Below are positions 48,001-63,000 of a stretch of 64,000 nt of DNA, one piece after another. This DNA is from Rhynchonema sp. JSB1_4 (taxonomy: Eukaryota; Nematoda; Chromadorea; Monhysterida; Xyalidae). Made by a program: the position numbers and the translations under genes. Where the stretch lies: the NCBI GenBank assembly GCA_030248065.1, contig JASAMV010001045.1, positions 1 to 64,000 on the forward strand, in the 5' to 3' direction. Positions within the stretch are counted from its first letter, which is position 1. Each line of letters begins with the position of its first letter. The notes under the pieces were generated by a model. It saw only the letters and a list, made by a program, of their open reading frames with translations, was not told the DNA's origin and did no database searches.

Positions 48001-51000
48001 CAAGCAGACAATGTTGAAATTAGGTTACGATCGTTTCCTTCGGGGAGAAGTTTGGGCTTCGTACTTCGATTGAAATACAATTAGCGCCCCAGCCAGGTCC
48101 GCCGTCCAAACTATAGCGCTGCTCCTAATTCTTCACCACACACATGGAAAGACAAAAACAGGTGCACTTCAGTGAGCACTGTTGATGTTTTGGTGGGCTG
48201 ATACAGTCTTTCTTCTTCATAGTGATTTGACTTTCGTAAACGCGTATATAGATGCGCCATCACCACAAATGAGCCGTATGAGCTTCTGTCCCGGCTGATG
48301 TTATTGTTGTCAACGCAACTGACTGTGATTCGCGCAAACAACGCAGCTATACATAGCTGACTAGGTGTTCGCCATGCAACGGCCGTAGGATTCATATGTA
48401 ACTTAATATGTAAGGTACATATTGCCGCTACTACTTCAGTATCGAAACAGGAAAGTATATCCCTTTGAGCGGGAACCCAGGGTTGCTATTGTAACACACT
48501 TGGATAGTGAGAGTCAGTTCGTTGGACACCAACACAATCATGCTGTTGCGTTTGCACGAAATGCAGCAGGCAGTTGCGTTGACAACATTGGTACAGGCGA
48601 GTTCTGATCTTGCCGCTACCAAGAGAGAAGACCGTACATTGTATATATCGTCACGATGAATACTCACATCCGTTTGCGAAGGCAACACTGGTGGGAGTTC
48701 CGGGTCTCCCCGAAGGGCTTTGGCCTATTAGGTAACAAATCCTGTGTGTTTTTTGCTCAAAAACTGCAAAATAACTTGTCTGCTGCGTGAGAGGTCACTT
48801 CCTTCTTTTGATGCCCTCGTCCAAAGTTGAAGATTCCGCTCTTGGCTTTCACAGGTTATAGGAATTTTCATGATGTGTTGGCCTGTAATGTATTATCATT
48901 ATCAATCTACATATCCATATGTATGTAGCTACAGTACATGTGCCAAGTTACGAGGTGCCACGCCATACAATTATTATATCACATGTCCTTTATCAAAGTT
49001 TAAGTTGTGTGATTTGATTTACAACCGGTCTGAAACATTCCCCTCGAACGCAACAAGTCCCCGTTCCCAACTACCTAGACGATCTGATGTTTCAGAGCCA
49101 ACTGTCGTCATTGCAAATGTCCGAGGGACGCACACGACATCACACACACCAAACCACCACACGCTCACGAGCGACTGGGCATACACCTGCCGGATAGAGG
49201 TATGTACCTAACGGGCGGGGGTCGTCATTTTTTTGCTTTTGGGGTGTTCAAAAATCTGGTGGCCGGATTTGTGGGCATGAAAAACAATGATGTACCGGTT
49301 CGTGTGGTAACAAATTTTTGCCAAGAAGCAAACTTATACGACAGTCGCCACGTCGATTCGGGGTGGGGGTCAAATCGGACCGACACCCGCTGCAGAAACT
49401 AAGTTACCAAAGAGCACCACCTTGATGTCCCTCAGAGACTGTAAGGTTTAACGTCAAACAAATTTATGCTCCCACCGCGTGAACCCAGAAAGACCATCTC
49501 ACATGCATTAGTATAAAGGCACCATGGCCGTTTTACATTTTTAACACCCAGGTGGGGGACTGGTGCGCAAATACGGGAATTTGATCTTTTATGGTCATGA
49601 CTCTGAATAAATATAAGATCTTTCACATTCTGTTGGCAAATATCGGTATCTGCCGTGATAGACAGTGCTCATAGACTCATTGAGTGCCAGTTTATTGTAC
49701 GTATACATACGTTTGTGATTGTGGCAATATATAGAGTTTTCCAACTTTTTTTTGACGACCTGTACTTTCAAATATTTAAACACAAAACGTGAAAACATAT
49801 AAAAATGTATCATCCGGGCACGGTACCGCTTGGTCAGTTGGCTAATCTCGTCACGAACATTGCCGTGCCAAATGCACCCCAGATTTGTCCCCATGGTTAG
49901 TGGCAAGGTCAGCGTCCACTTTTTGAAAATTCTGCACCTGAAAACTCCAGCAGTTTGACCCACTAAAAGGACAACATTTTACTCAATTTATGATTTTAAA
50001 AGAACTTGCTTCTTTTATGTGATGACAGTGACACAAGTGTTTTTATGAGTCGCCGTTTACGGAGTCCATAAAGATAAATCTCCGGTAATCTTATGGTGTA
50101 CGTGTTCCAAATTTCATTTGAAATTTCCAGCACACAGGGGCGTTCACAGAGATTCTGAAAAGACTTACACAAACGTTTTGATTCTCACATCTAAAGGTCG
50201 GTTAAACTGCGCTGCACTTTTGATACAGCGCTGACCAGTGATATATCCTTGGTTCAGTGGAGGGTCAGCCACATCAAAACCCAAGCGCGTGGTACCAGGT
50301 ATCGAGTGGTTCAACTGAAACTCTAAACCACAACCTTGGTATGCCTAGTCACATTTACTGTTGTAACAAAATGAGACTTCAGCACACGGCAACGTTGTTA
50401 CTGTTTTCTCAAGTACTATTATTTATTTGTTTGTTTATTAACAAATAAATTTCTGCCAAATTCTTGATGATATACATTATACCTTGTTATCAAGTGCTAT
50501 GGTGTCAAATTTTACACAAGTGCATAAATGTAACACTCAAGAAAAAAATAACAATATTGTTCTTCAAGTTGCCATTATGCGGAGATAAATCAACAACAGT
50601 AAATTTACTCCAAATAAAGGTGTAGCACCCCACTTCAAGGTTGACTTTTGTTTGCATAAATATGAATGATAGACATTTTGAGCCATCTGGTAAGTTCCAG
50701 AAAATTTCCCCGCGACAGAATGCATATAATATAACAAGACCCTTCCCATCTATCAATTTTAAGCAAAGCCCAGAAAATCGCAGTATACATTATATGTAAT
50801 ATTCGAGTAAAAAGTAAATCATTGCGAATTGATCATTGATTAACCAAACTGAAATTTCAACAAAAACATCATGCTGGTGGCGGAGCACGGTCAAACGCTG
50901 CTTTTTGGCTGCTTCGGCAAATACCACCAGCCGGAGCAGGCGGAAACAGCGCTGCTTGTTAGCGCCAACTCTGAAAACACCACTGGTCCGTCCGTTTTTC

Positions 51001-54000
51001 CAAAATTACAAATTGATTCCAACCTGTGTCTTCTTCAGAATTTGTGCTCGGTCCGCACATCATTTGTTAAACATGCCACCGATGGGCATGATAACAACGA
51101 CGGAATAGACCACACTCAATGTGTACATTTTTGGAGTTACAAACGGTTGACTAAACAATAACTTACTAGCAAGAAAATGAAAAAAATGAGAAACAATATT
51201 TTGCAGGCAATCAAACGCATACGGATCAAACGTCGGGTGACGGGCATCACAACAAGATGCTGAACAACGCGTCCGGCGCACAACCTGGTCAAGTCGGCTC
51301 GGCATCGTTCGGATATTCATGGGTGCCGCCCGGTCTCAGTCGCAAAAAAGTTCGCCGCTTTGTTGATGTTTCAATTTAATTCGGGTCTCGCTCTCCTGTC
51401 ATTGTTTGTGGATACCACAGTGATGCGTTTGTGTGAAACGTCAGCCAGCCGTGCAAGCTACATACGTATAGTTTCTTTTGGAGTTCAAAACCTTTGGAAC
51501 TATCATCTTCATAGATGCGAATTTTGCTTCCACACATTCAAAATGGTAACTTTCGCGTAGATTGCTGGGTGCAGAAAGGAGGACAACCAGGCTGGCTGAT
51601 GTTTCACAGCTTCTGTCAATAGTATCCAAACAACAGCGATGGATAACAAATGTGACAGAGACAGATCTGTCGGCATGACGTAACGGTTTCGGTCCAGGCA
51701 ACCACATGTAAACAGCATAAAACAGCAGCGCTCAAAACAAAGTGCATGCCATTTTGCACGTCACACAAAATCACGTGCACAATGCGGTTTTCGCCCAAAC
51801 ATATACCATCATTTTATCATCCTTGCGCTGTAAAATGTAGCAAAAGTGTCCTAATTTGTGTCATACAAGTTACGGCTGCCCGGCCTGTCATCCCTTCATA
51901 TGTCTTAATATTGTGACAGTTATTTGTTATGTCCCAGGCCACATGTACAGTGTGGCCTAAATGTTTCTCAGTCATGAGAAGGGTTATAGTTTTTTGTTCA
52001 AGACAGAGAGCCACTATCCACCAAAAAATGGCCAAAGTTTTTCTTTCAAAACAGAATATTTTTGATACATAATCTGAGGGACAAACTTTTTGCCCACCGT
52101 GTACTGTTTTACTGCACGCATTGTTCAGCTGATTACCGACACGCTAAAAAAAGTCGATCTTTAAAAAATTGTACCCCCTGTCTTGTCCCATCGCTGAATA
52201 TTGCCCGTCATTTATCAGAGCACGCAGACGCTTTTATGCGCGCTTGCAATGTCACTTGTTTTTTTGTTCATGCCCAGATTTGCAAACGTTATTCAGTTAT
52301 CAAAAACATGAGTAATCTTTATTGTTCGTTTCCATGAAGCAGGCATTAAACGAAACGGCCGTAAAACTTTAGCGGTCTACATTTTGTGGGATTCGATATC
52401 ACACGACTGATCGGCTGGTGGCATGATAACAGGGAGATAACCTTGTTTATACAGGTATTGGGTGTGAAAATCAAAACAAGTTGATGAACCCGGGCGTGCT
52501 TTGGGTGCTTTTACATGTGCCCTAATCCATCATGCGCAATTTGTAGCAATATCTTGACAGGTTGTCCATGTGACAAACAAATAGGATCACATGATCATCC
52601 CGCAGTAAACACTGGTCTACTTGATTGATCAGAAGGCTCCTGAAAGATTGCTCTTCTTGAAACAATATCTTTGTCCTTTTAGCTCTGAATCTCGTTCGTT
52701 TTGTAGTTTGAAGATCGGTTTTAGAATGAGAAAAATGCTTTGTTTTTGTAAATTGATGAAAAAACCCATCGGATATTTTTCTTGCACACACCATCAAAAT
52801 CTTACTGCATTTTTTCAATCGGTGTTCATTGTGGATAAATAATGTAATATAGTCATTGATTAACGCGAAAATGTCGGTATATATGATAAAATTGACCAAA
52901 TATTTTAATGCAATAAAAGAGAAATTATGGTATACAATGTGTAAATTGTCACGTCAGGGTACATAACTAGTCGCGTGAGCAGTGGATAGTTTTTACTTTT
53001 CCATTCACCTATTCCAAATTTGATGATTTTGTTTCATTGATGAAAATGTCTAATTTATGAACAATTTATTTCTGATCGCAAATTATGTAATTTCCGTTCA
53101 CAAACCCATGGCCCATTGATAATTTGTAAAGTTGCGCTTCTCTTTTATCAATGCGTGTCCACAGTCAACTGCGATAAGTTTTGTATTTTTTTGCCTCTGC
53201 TGAACAGGAACAAAATTTTCCCCAGTACCACAGTAGTAAAGTTGGTTTTGTTTGTTCTGGAGATCACACTTTAGCCGACGGCGTGGCTGGTTGTGTTCGA
53301 TAATGTTTTGTTAGATGAATAAATAGCAAATTTTGTTGAAGTTTGATGAAAACATAGAAGAGTTGCTTCCTGAAAATGCTACAGCTCACGAACTCATTCG
53401 TTTCGAATCTTTTCTGGGCGCTTTCTCACACCTCATGTTTTTAATCAGCATATTTGCCAAAAAGTGCGCGTAAACCCAGAAACCCTATCTCCTTAATGTC
53501 TCTTTCCCAAATTTTATGACTCTTAAAGTAAACAATTCGCTCCATAATCACGTCAACTACGCCCTATAATTAAGTCATTATAAAGTCTGGGATCTCCTAA
53601 CCACTTTAACACTGTAGTGATAGAAGTTATGTCCTTGTATTTTATTCTTTAGTCACTACTTTTCACGATCTCACATACTGTAAGTCTTATACACGGGATT
53701 TGAGAACGGTCGATTAATGTACAGTGGGAAGTCTCGCTTCACCGCCAAATATAAATTACACCTTGAAATTTCTTTCATCTCGTGAAATCCAATATCAAAC
53801 CAGACATGTTGTTCAAAATTGTTGTGTAAAATTCTAGGCGAAAGTGTTGTTGTTACGATCTCACATCTGCGGTTACGTGAACTGAACACTTTTGCTACCT
53901 ATTCAGTGATAAGTTCTGATCCGCTGGTGTTCTACTGACGATGTCCGAAGGTCTTTTGAAACAGTTACATAAGTATAGCAGCGCTGTTGAAATGCTGTGA

Positions 54001-57000
54001 AATTTCTGCCATGCCAAAGCACATAGTTTAGATTGGATTTGCTTGGATACTACCTTGTTCGCTCAGAAAGTTTCAAAACGCAGATACTTGAGACTTCGCC
54101 GCTCATCAGTTCGCAAGATTTGGTCCATCTGAACAGCATTGTACCTAGTCGTCAGCATTATCAGCGTGGACATTGGCATACATCACTAAGATTTATGAGA
54201 CTCTATACATTCACACAGTTATATCTGGGATCCCACTCGGTGCTCTTCATAAAATGGAAAGTTTCGCTGTCCTACTTGCATTAAGTCATGGACCATGTGT
54301 TCATTTTCCAGCGCTGTGGATATTTCTGGCGTGAAGAAAATTCTCGGTTTTCATATCTCTTGCACCATGTGCATACTATCCTATTATGACTGTAAACTTT
54401 GAACGCTGTAATGCCATTACTTTGACTTTGACCATGTAGTGGAAACAATTTTCAGTGACCCGTATGTTTCACGAGCGCACGCAACTTTCAGAAATCCTTG
54501 AAATACGTAATGCACGATGATGTTAGATGTGCGCGTGTGATATTTACCGTGTTTAACACGCACATTCAAAAGGTGTTAGCCGTCTTTTGAAAAGTTCGTG
54601 TCAATATCGCGCTGTGCATAAGAATATATACATGCATACTGTATCAGGAACGCTACATCTATACCTTTCTCAACCCAAAATCTTCGCATATACGCTGCTA
54701 ATAACTTCTGTTGCTGGAGTTCGAATTCAAATTTCGACAAAGAATCAAGCGCAAAAATGCTGAGCACGCTCAATCACCATCGAACCACGTACAGGCCGCG
54801 TTTCGAGCCTCTTACGCCCATGCCGAAACAGTTTCGTTCTCAGGTATGCCTGTGGAAACATATGTTTCCGAGAAAAAAATTAAAACATCTTCAAAGAAAT
54901 ATGAAAAATAATTTCCGTTTCAGGTGGAGGAGTACATGGCCCAACTGCCTAGCAACAAAGTGCCCCGTCTGCAAAGTGCCGGCGAAAAATACCGCGAGAA
55001 ACAACTGTCCTATCAGCTGCCCAGACAGGTCGGTCTTTCGTGGAGTGTCCAAGATTTGAATGCCCGGTTTATACTTTTAACACATTTTTTGTATACTTTT
55101 AACACATTTTTTGTTATCCATTTTTCCGCGTCCAATCTACAACCCATTCGTGAATGCCCAACCCCCGCGGACTTAAACTAGTTGCAGTGACCGAATGTGC
55201 TAGTCGTGCCGTGACGTCATGTCAAACTCATAACGATGTTATACACTATACGAGTGGTTGTCAAACGTGGTTCAGATCTGAAGCGGCTGCCGAATCGAAC
55301 CCAATAACCAATTAACCATATTTCATGCCATTCTCAATTCCGTCCAGGATCTGTCGATCGCCTACTGCAAGACCATCGGCGGCAACCCGGAGAGGAAGGC
55401 GTTCGAAGATTTCATCAATCAACGAAACGAAACCGCGCTCGATATTGGATATGTGAACTCGTCGATTGAGAAGAGAACGGTGCGTTGGACCAATTCAGGC
55501 TTTTTGTCCATGGCTAAAATTAGTACCCAATGACAATGAGAGAATGGTGTTGGTTAATAAAAAAATTTTTTTATTCAAACCCCATTTTTTTAAAAAAAAA
55601 AATTTTTTTTTAATTTAAAAAAAATTTTTTTTTATTCCAGCCAAAAACTGCCAGAAACGAAAAAAAATGAGCGCTAAAGCAAAAAATAGTGGCATTTTTC
55701 TTCCATAACGTGTGGTAAGTGCATATAAAGCACTCACGACACGAAAACAATACTAAACAAGGGTCAATGAGTACCAACAGTAGTCAGGTACACACCCGTA
55801 CACTTCCTCCACGTGGTGTGGGTGCCTTGGTGTGGCTTTGTGACACTCAAGACGGTAAATTTGGGTGAAACTATTGCCTCTTGGTACACGACCAATGCAA
55901 ATATGTGACAAACAGTGTAAATATAGAGTGAATATCACACCGAATCACTGCTTTCGGGTCTGTTGCATGGATAAATGCATGCCCACCCAGTCACATGTAC
56001 ATGTGTAATCATATGAGAGGCCATGTGAGTGTGTGCACTATGTCTAGATGCCACAAAACAACGATTATGGCACCCAATACACCCATGGTAGGGTCGGGTG
56101 ATGTTAACAGTAGCAATTTTTATGCAAAAAATAGCACTTTTAGAGCAAAAAAATAGAGAAATTTTCGAATTTTGAAATAATAAAAAAATTTTTTTTTAAC
56201 TTTTGGAACGAATTTTTTTTTTTAATAAAAAAAAATTTTTTTTTAAAAAACCACTGGCCTACCCTTTTAAAAATCGAAAAATAGTTTACTTTGGTTGGTT
56301 CACTACACAGTCCTTGATAAATACGCTCTCGCAATACGCGCAGCGCTGCCGATTTACAGACAAGAGCACAAAGGCGGACTTCAATTCACCAAATTGCTGA
56401 AAGAATTTCTTTGAACTGTGAGCAGCTGATCAGATCACATGATCTTTGAATAAAGCCGCCTATACAATTCAGGAATTCTCGGTAAGAACAAACCAAAATT
56501 AGGTCATCAGTCCATTTTGGCCAAAGTCGAAAATCGGTGTAATTTTCACGTGGTGAAAAGTGGCTCCTGGCACGCAAATCACATTTCTGTATTTCTTAAA
56601 AATTTTTGAGTGCAAATTAGAGTTACAATACAGTCGACCCTCCCTATACAGGGACACTATACCGATCAAAGACGGTACCCAATTATTATTTGTCCAGGAT
56701 TGTCGACGTTGCAAGGGCGCGATGGCGCCGGGTGATATGGCAGTGTTGGCCCCGAAAGTCGAGGCGCACGCGAGCTGGCATCCGGTCAGTTGGTTGCTCT
56801 CTGCCTATCCATCTGTTTGAATTTTGTTCCAATCATTGGATGGCGGTTTGTTTGTTTTTGTTTTGGAATAGCACAAAAAACAGCAGTAGCTTTGGTACAG
56901 CTGGGCCTCTTAGACTGGAAGGTCAGACCGCCCCAGTCGTTATGTTTACAAAAGATTCTGTTGAAACATCAGCCCACCATTGGTATCCTTGTTCTTGTCA

Positions 57001-60000
57001 AAGGAGTCAAAAGTAGTAGCCCGCTGGGCACCGTGTAGCATCCCCGAGTCTGACCAGACTTCCAGCTATAAAATAATGAAAAGCAAACTGAATTTGTTGT
57101 CCACACAAAACAACCCTGGCACAATAAGTCTCCATTTCTTCAGGCGTGTTTCGTTTGTGTGCAATGTGACGAACTATTGGTGGATCTGACATACTGCGTG
57201 AAAGACAACGAAATCTATTGTGAACGACATTTTGCCGGGCTGCAGAAACCGCGCTGTGCCACCTGTGATGAGGTAAATATTATGCTTCAACATTTATACC
57301 TGTTATGAAGATCAAGTACTGCTGCGGCACCTCATATCGACTCAATATCTGGCCTCATCCGCAATTTGAAGAGCACTATTATTTTCGAAGCAGAACTCAT
57401 AGAGCGACCCTCTGAGTCGACAAGGCAATTCGGGCTGGGGTATCATACAGAACAAAGCAGTTTTTGTAGACTGCTATACAATTGAAAGCTGTTAGTTAGC
57501 TGGTATAGCAGCATTATAGCAAGTACCCATACATTCGGCTGTTGCTGATATTGTTTTCTGATTCATTTAATTTCCTTGAAACGCCCGACTTATCAATAAT
57601 CAATGGATATGCGTCATGCCCCTTGGTTTGACCTGGTCGCCTATGTACCATACATACATACATACATAGGTGTTTTTTCAAATTCGGTCATGTTTATATT
57701 CAGATCATATTACCGTATAGGAGTCATCAAAACATGGCATGGTTTATTTTGCTTTTTTTGCTGAAATGTATCGCTCCTTCGTGCGAAAGCAGAAGTATTA
57801 TACTATGGGGTTACATGGGTATTATGATCCTTATCGGTCCACCACAGTGCTTGTATCCGTTGTCGCACCAAAATATTTTGACCACAATAGTGAGCTAAAC
57901 GAAGTGGCGAAACAGTTGTTTGCATCACCAACCAAACCCTTCATTCATTCTAAGCCTTCAGTTGTACCCAGAGCTCTAACAAATTTCACGGGGTTGTGTT
58001 CGGTCCAGCGGATCAATGGAATTTCTAGGCTTTCTTCAATCTTATTTGGCCACTGTGACGTATTGTTACGCCTGCCTCCAATTTTGTGGTATAATTTTAC
58101 CACGGGGTGCGCAAATTTACCCCAGCCCAAATATGAAGATACATACATTACGTACAGTACACACACATACATATACGTACATATATACAGTTGTTCAATG
58201 AAACAGCGGTTTCGTAAACAAGCCATGTATGTACATATGTACCTAATATGGCCGCAGCAGGAAGCATTGGTGGTATTGGGTGCGTGGCAACTTTGGTGTC
58301 AGTTTGGTACCGGACTATTTATCAGCTTCACCGGAAGCTTTGTTTGGCCGTTTTCGTATCAAAAGCTTTACGATTGAGTGCGCTTTGTGCATCCCAGTGT
58401 TTGAATTGCTGCCTTCATTTTTGGGCTCTGGTTTTGGGATCAGTGGTTTTTACATGCAAATATCCCGCTTTCGGTTTTTCTGGTTGGTAAGAAAACTTTT
58501 ACTTCAGGTTATTATAGATCCTTTCATTATTGGTCTCCTTCCATGGAAATGAAAATTTGCCTGCTCTACTACATCTACATATACATTATCACACTTATAG
58601 GCGCTTAATTTTTGACACCTTTAGTTGTTCAGAGCGGCCAAAGTGCCGATATCGTTTTTAGCCGCTTTGCAATGGGTTCATTAACCTGTGCACACAGCTG
58701 CGTACAGGTTAGGTACAGTGTCAATGGGTACATGCATAACCTACATATGTACATAGTTGTCCATTTTGCGAATCAAAAAGCATTTTTAGGATCTCTTTCG
58801 CGGCGTCCACGTTTTTGCAACACATTCCAAATGGCTCCGTTTCTGCATAAACACAAACTGTAGGTTAAAATGCGCAAGGTGCAAAAATTGTAAGCCGCAA
58901 GAGAGCCGCCCCAGAGTTTTACACGCACCAGAATTAGTGGTGTTGGTGTTGTTGCTCTGGACTCCAGTTAAAATGTTTTAAGTTCACACGTTTGGAAGTA
59001 CTAGTTGGGCGAATACCTATACCGTAAGGTGCAGAGCACCACTAACTGGCACGTCGCAGTGTATTGTTATGTGTACTGGAATTGCCCGTATGAGCCAACT
59101 GGGTTTCGGCACGTTTAGAATATTCGCTCGCATTACACAAAACAACAGCAGTAACCACTGAGAGTTGCTTGCTACTACCGGCTGGTGTGCACCAACAGCT
59201 TATGCCAGAGCCATAAGGTGCCCGCACAACGTGCCATACGCAAGCTGGGCTAGATAGTTAAACAACTGACAACCTTATTGCCGCTCAGATGGCGTGAAGA
59301 AACAGCTTGAAGCTTGTGTTTTGAAAAGTTTATAGTTTCACTAGCAGTATGTGCAGGCCATCACCAGCGCATGAACGTAATGTTATGAAAGGTCACAGAA
59401 ATTTTTTGAAGTGGCTGAACAGTTGATTATTTAGCCTTGAGAAATCAATTAGCTTATATCTTAGCATCTAATATACTGTAGATCATTTTGGCATTTATTT
59501 GTTTTCCCACAGCATGATAGGTATACCTCGCGCCTTCACTACGCGCCGCAAGACTCTGTCCACAACTGAAGCAAAGAGCAACACAGATTTTGGCTGTGCA
59601 GGAACCATCTGAACTTACATATACTTGTTGCGTATGTACAGTACATATATGCAGGCGGTCAAAATCAGCTTGGTTTTAAGTGAGCAAGAACCAACGAACG
59701 CGTCTGCCTGTGCCAACTTGCTGCGCTTCGGGAGACATATTATTATGACCGTTCTGGTCTCAAGTGCCCTGGTTTAAGATGCCCGGAGGATATATCAGAT
59801 CGTCTGATGTGTGCATTTATAAGAACTTCATTTTCTTGCTCATGTCTTGCTATAGGAACCGGTGCACACGTAAAAGTCAGTTTGGTAAAGCTTTGTATAG
59901 GTGCCCAACCGGTTAACATGCCTTTTTTCGATTGGTATAATGGATGGCCTTCTCTTGCGCCGTCGAACGGTGGTGCTTTTGGATGCTTTTTTTGATGAAT

Positions 60001-63000
60001 ATGTACAGCCTCAAATGTTCTGTCATGTGGCAGGTTAGACGCAGTTGTACATAACAGCTTTGAGCCGAAATCACGTTTCAAACGGATCTCGGATTTGTTT
60101 TCGCCAAACCTTTTGACCTATTCAGCCATGTAGCACTGTGGCGTATCGTGCTTTTCCGACCTTCGAACATTTTTTATTGAGCAATTCCAGCTGTACCCCT
60201 AGCACATGTTCATTTTTTTGTCATGCAATGTTTAGCCCTCAAACCAGCCACCAATTCATTGTTTCATTCTCAAGCAGTGTATAAAGCACGGTGACAGTAA
60301 TGTCAAACTCCCATGGGCAACGACTAAATTATTACTGGTCGCGTGCATAATTTCATTTTCTGGTTGGCCGGACAAGGGACATCCGAATAATTTTAGCTCT
60401 CAGTACCGCGTGTGTATCGTCTTTTCCACAGCAGCCGTACCTTTTCATGAACCACCTTCTTTTAGAGACGTTATTGAATGTCGGCATTTTCAATCTCTAC
60501 GAAGTATTACAATCACCATTAGAAATTCAGACCAGGGCAGATACGCACATTAGTTCGTAGAGCAGTGATTAAATTTGACTAGAGAGTGATTTAAAGGTGA
60601 TTGGATGTCATCGTTACCGCTCACTATAATGAAACGAGACTGTACCTAATACGTACAAAACGCAAAATTTGCCATAGGCGCTTTCCAAAGACCTCCGCAC
60701 TATACTTCGACAAAGAACCGTCACAATTTCCGCTGATTTCCAGCTAATTTTCGCCGGCGAATACACGAAAGCGATGAACAAAGACTGGCACAGCGAGCAC
60801 TTCTGCTGTTGGCAGTGCGACCAAACGCTCACTGGTTCGTTGAAGATTTTTTGGCTAATGGTTTTGTCGTCAAATCATCTCGTCAAAGAAAGTCGTAGTC
60901 GAACACATGAGCCCCAAATGAGCGAGAAAACTAATACATGTGTTCGACGACTTTATTTGACCAGATGATTTGACCACATTACCATAAGCCGATTTTTTAA
61001 GTCAAAATATATGACCTCGCTGATGTCTGGCTTTGGGCAGTCATGTTCGCTCCCCGACCAGTGGCCCCGATTTATGCAATTTTTTCACTGATCTTGACAG
61101 TTTGACAAGGTCACCGAGCCTAATTCTAACTTTGTTGGCAAAGATGCTCTCAACCATCCATTTTTCCAGGTCAACGCTACATCCTACGAGACGACCATCC
61201 GTACTGTATCAAATGCTATGAGGACGTGTTCGCCCACCAGTGCGACGAGTGCGGAAAACCGATCGGTATCGACTCTAAGGTATACCATTGATTTGGTTCA
61301 AAAGTGTCCTCAGTTCCAGCGGCAGCTACTGTACCTATACAATCGTGTGAAGGCTCTGGTGTGTCGGCTGCAAACCTGTGTAGCTTGTTGTTTTGCATAA
61401 ACGTAATCGTTTGCTTGATGACCATGTGTATGCTTCATGTTGCTAACGTGTCAACGTTGCATTGACAATATGCGTGAAACTTTGCATACTGACCTTATAG
61501 GACCTGTTTTCCGTTAAAATGAGTGCGGTTCGTTTTACCTTTTTGCTGGTTTTTGGCACCAAGATCAGAGCAATGCACCCTTGTTAATAATGCACGTTTG
61601 TTGCACCTGAATACCAAATGTGGGTTAGAATAATGAGAATAGATAGTCACTGTAGATAAAACGTGTGAACGTGACTGTCTCTAGAAGCGATACAGAAAAA
61701 ACACTAAAACCTCATAGTCAAATAGCTGCCCGGTGCAAACGTTGGTGTTTTTCCGTCACCATATTTAACGATGTGTAGCGATTGGTGTAGTTCAGTGTAG
61801 CTAAAAGTAACTGAGTTTGTGATAATAGCAGATTAGCGCTGCCTGATTCTTGTTTGGATATTTCAGAAGTTTAAGAATTCGTCAAAACTGTTGGTGCAAG
61901 CATAACTATTTTACAAGCGATCTTTGACTTACGCGCATTATTGACCAAGGGTCATCGTTGACCAACGCGAAGTTGAGTCAGTTATTAAAGTCACCTGCCT
62001 CTCATGCACATGCTGACGAAAAGCACACTGCTGGCGATAGGTTCATGGTTGTCCATTGACGCGCACAGGTCTTTGATACGTGTGAGCCATTGATGCGCGT
62101 GGGTCTTTGCTGCATCTAAGTTTAAGCCACGTCTTTTGCACCCACTGTTTTTCTAAAACCACGGTGTATGTATCATCTACGATATTCTATGGATATTTCA
62201 AACCTCCTTTTCTCGTACCCGCAGGACCTCTCCTACAAAGACAAGCACTGGCACGAGGAGTGCTTCCTGTGTTCAATGTGCAAAATGTCGCTGGTCGATA
62301 AGCCGTTTGGCAGCAAAAATGACAGAATTTTTTGCTCGAATTGCTACGATCAGGCGTTTGCTACGAGATGCGACGGTTGTGGGGAGATATTCAAAGCTGG
62401 TTGGTTCAATTTTTTTATTTTTCTTACGCACCTTTATTCACAAAACTTTTGTTTCGTAGAGATTTCATTGAGCCCGCTTTAGTCCACAAACACATTCATT
62501 ACATACAGTAATTCGTTGCAGTTTTGCTCTTCAATTTCAGGCATGAAGAAGATGGAATACAAAGGCAAACAATGGCACGACAAATGTTTCTGCTGTATCC
62601 ATTGTAAAAACCCTATCGGAACCAAAAGTTTTATCCCCAAAAACGAAGACGTTTATTGTGCCACTTGTTACGAAGAGAAATTCGCCACCAGGTGTACCAA
62701 ATGTAAAAAGGTGAGCTTTGGTGCTTCCTCGCAAAAAAATTGTCGTGTTACCGTTTTTCGTTTCGTTCAATGCTGCTAAAATGGTCGAATGTACCAACGA
62801 ACCAATTATGCACAACTTTTTCTCGGGTAACCGGCATTTCTAATCGCGATGGTGACCACAGTAACACTATCATAGAGCTAAATTGGGAATTACCCCAGAT
62901 TTTGGCGAAACACTCTCTGAGTCTTTACGGGTGATGATTTACGCGAGCATAAAACCAGCTCACGTGTGCTTTTTCGGTCGCGTGGTGCATTGGCACTGAC

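Noticed and set aside
57739..58377. 212-codon plus-strand ORF inside lim-9 intron 8
   Set aside because: Longest frame in the window, but it runs through TACATA microsatellites, has no domain or paralogue, and lies within an intron on the sense strand. Treated as chance.
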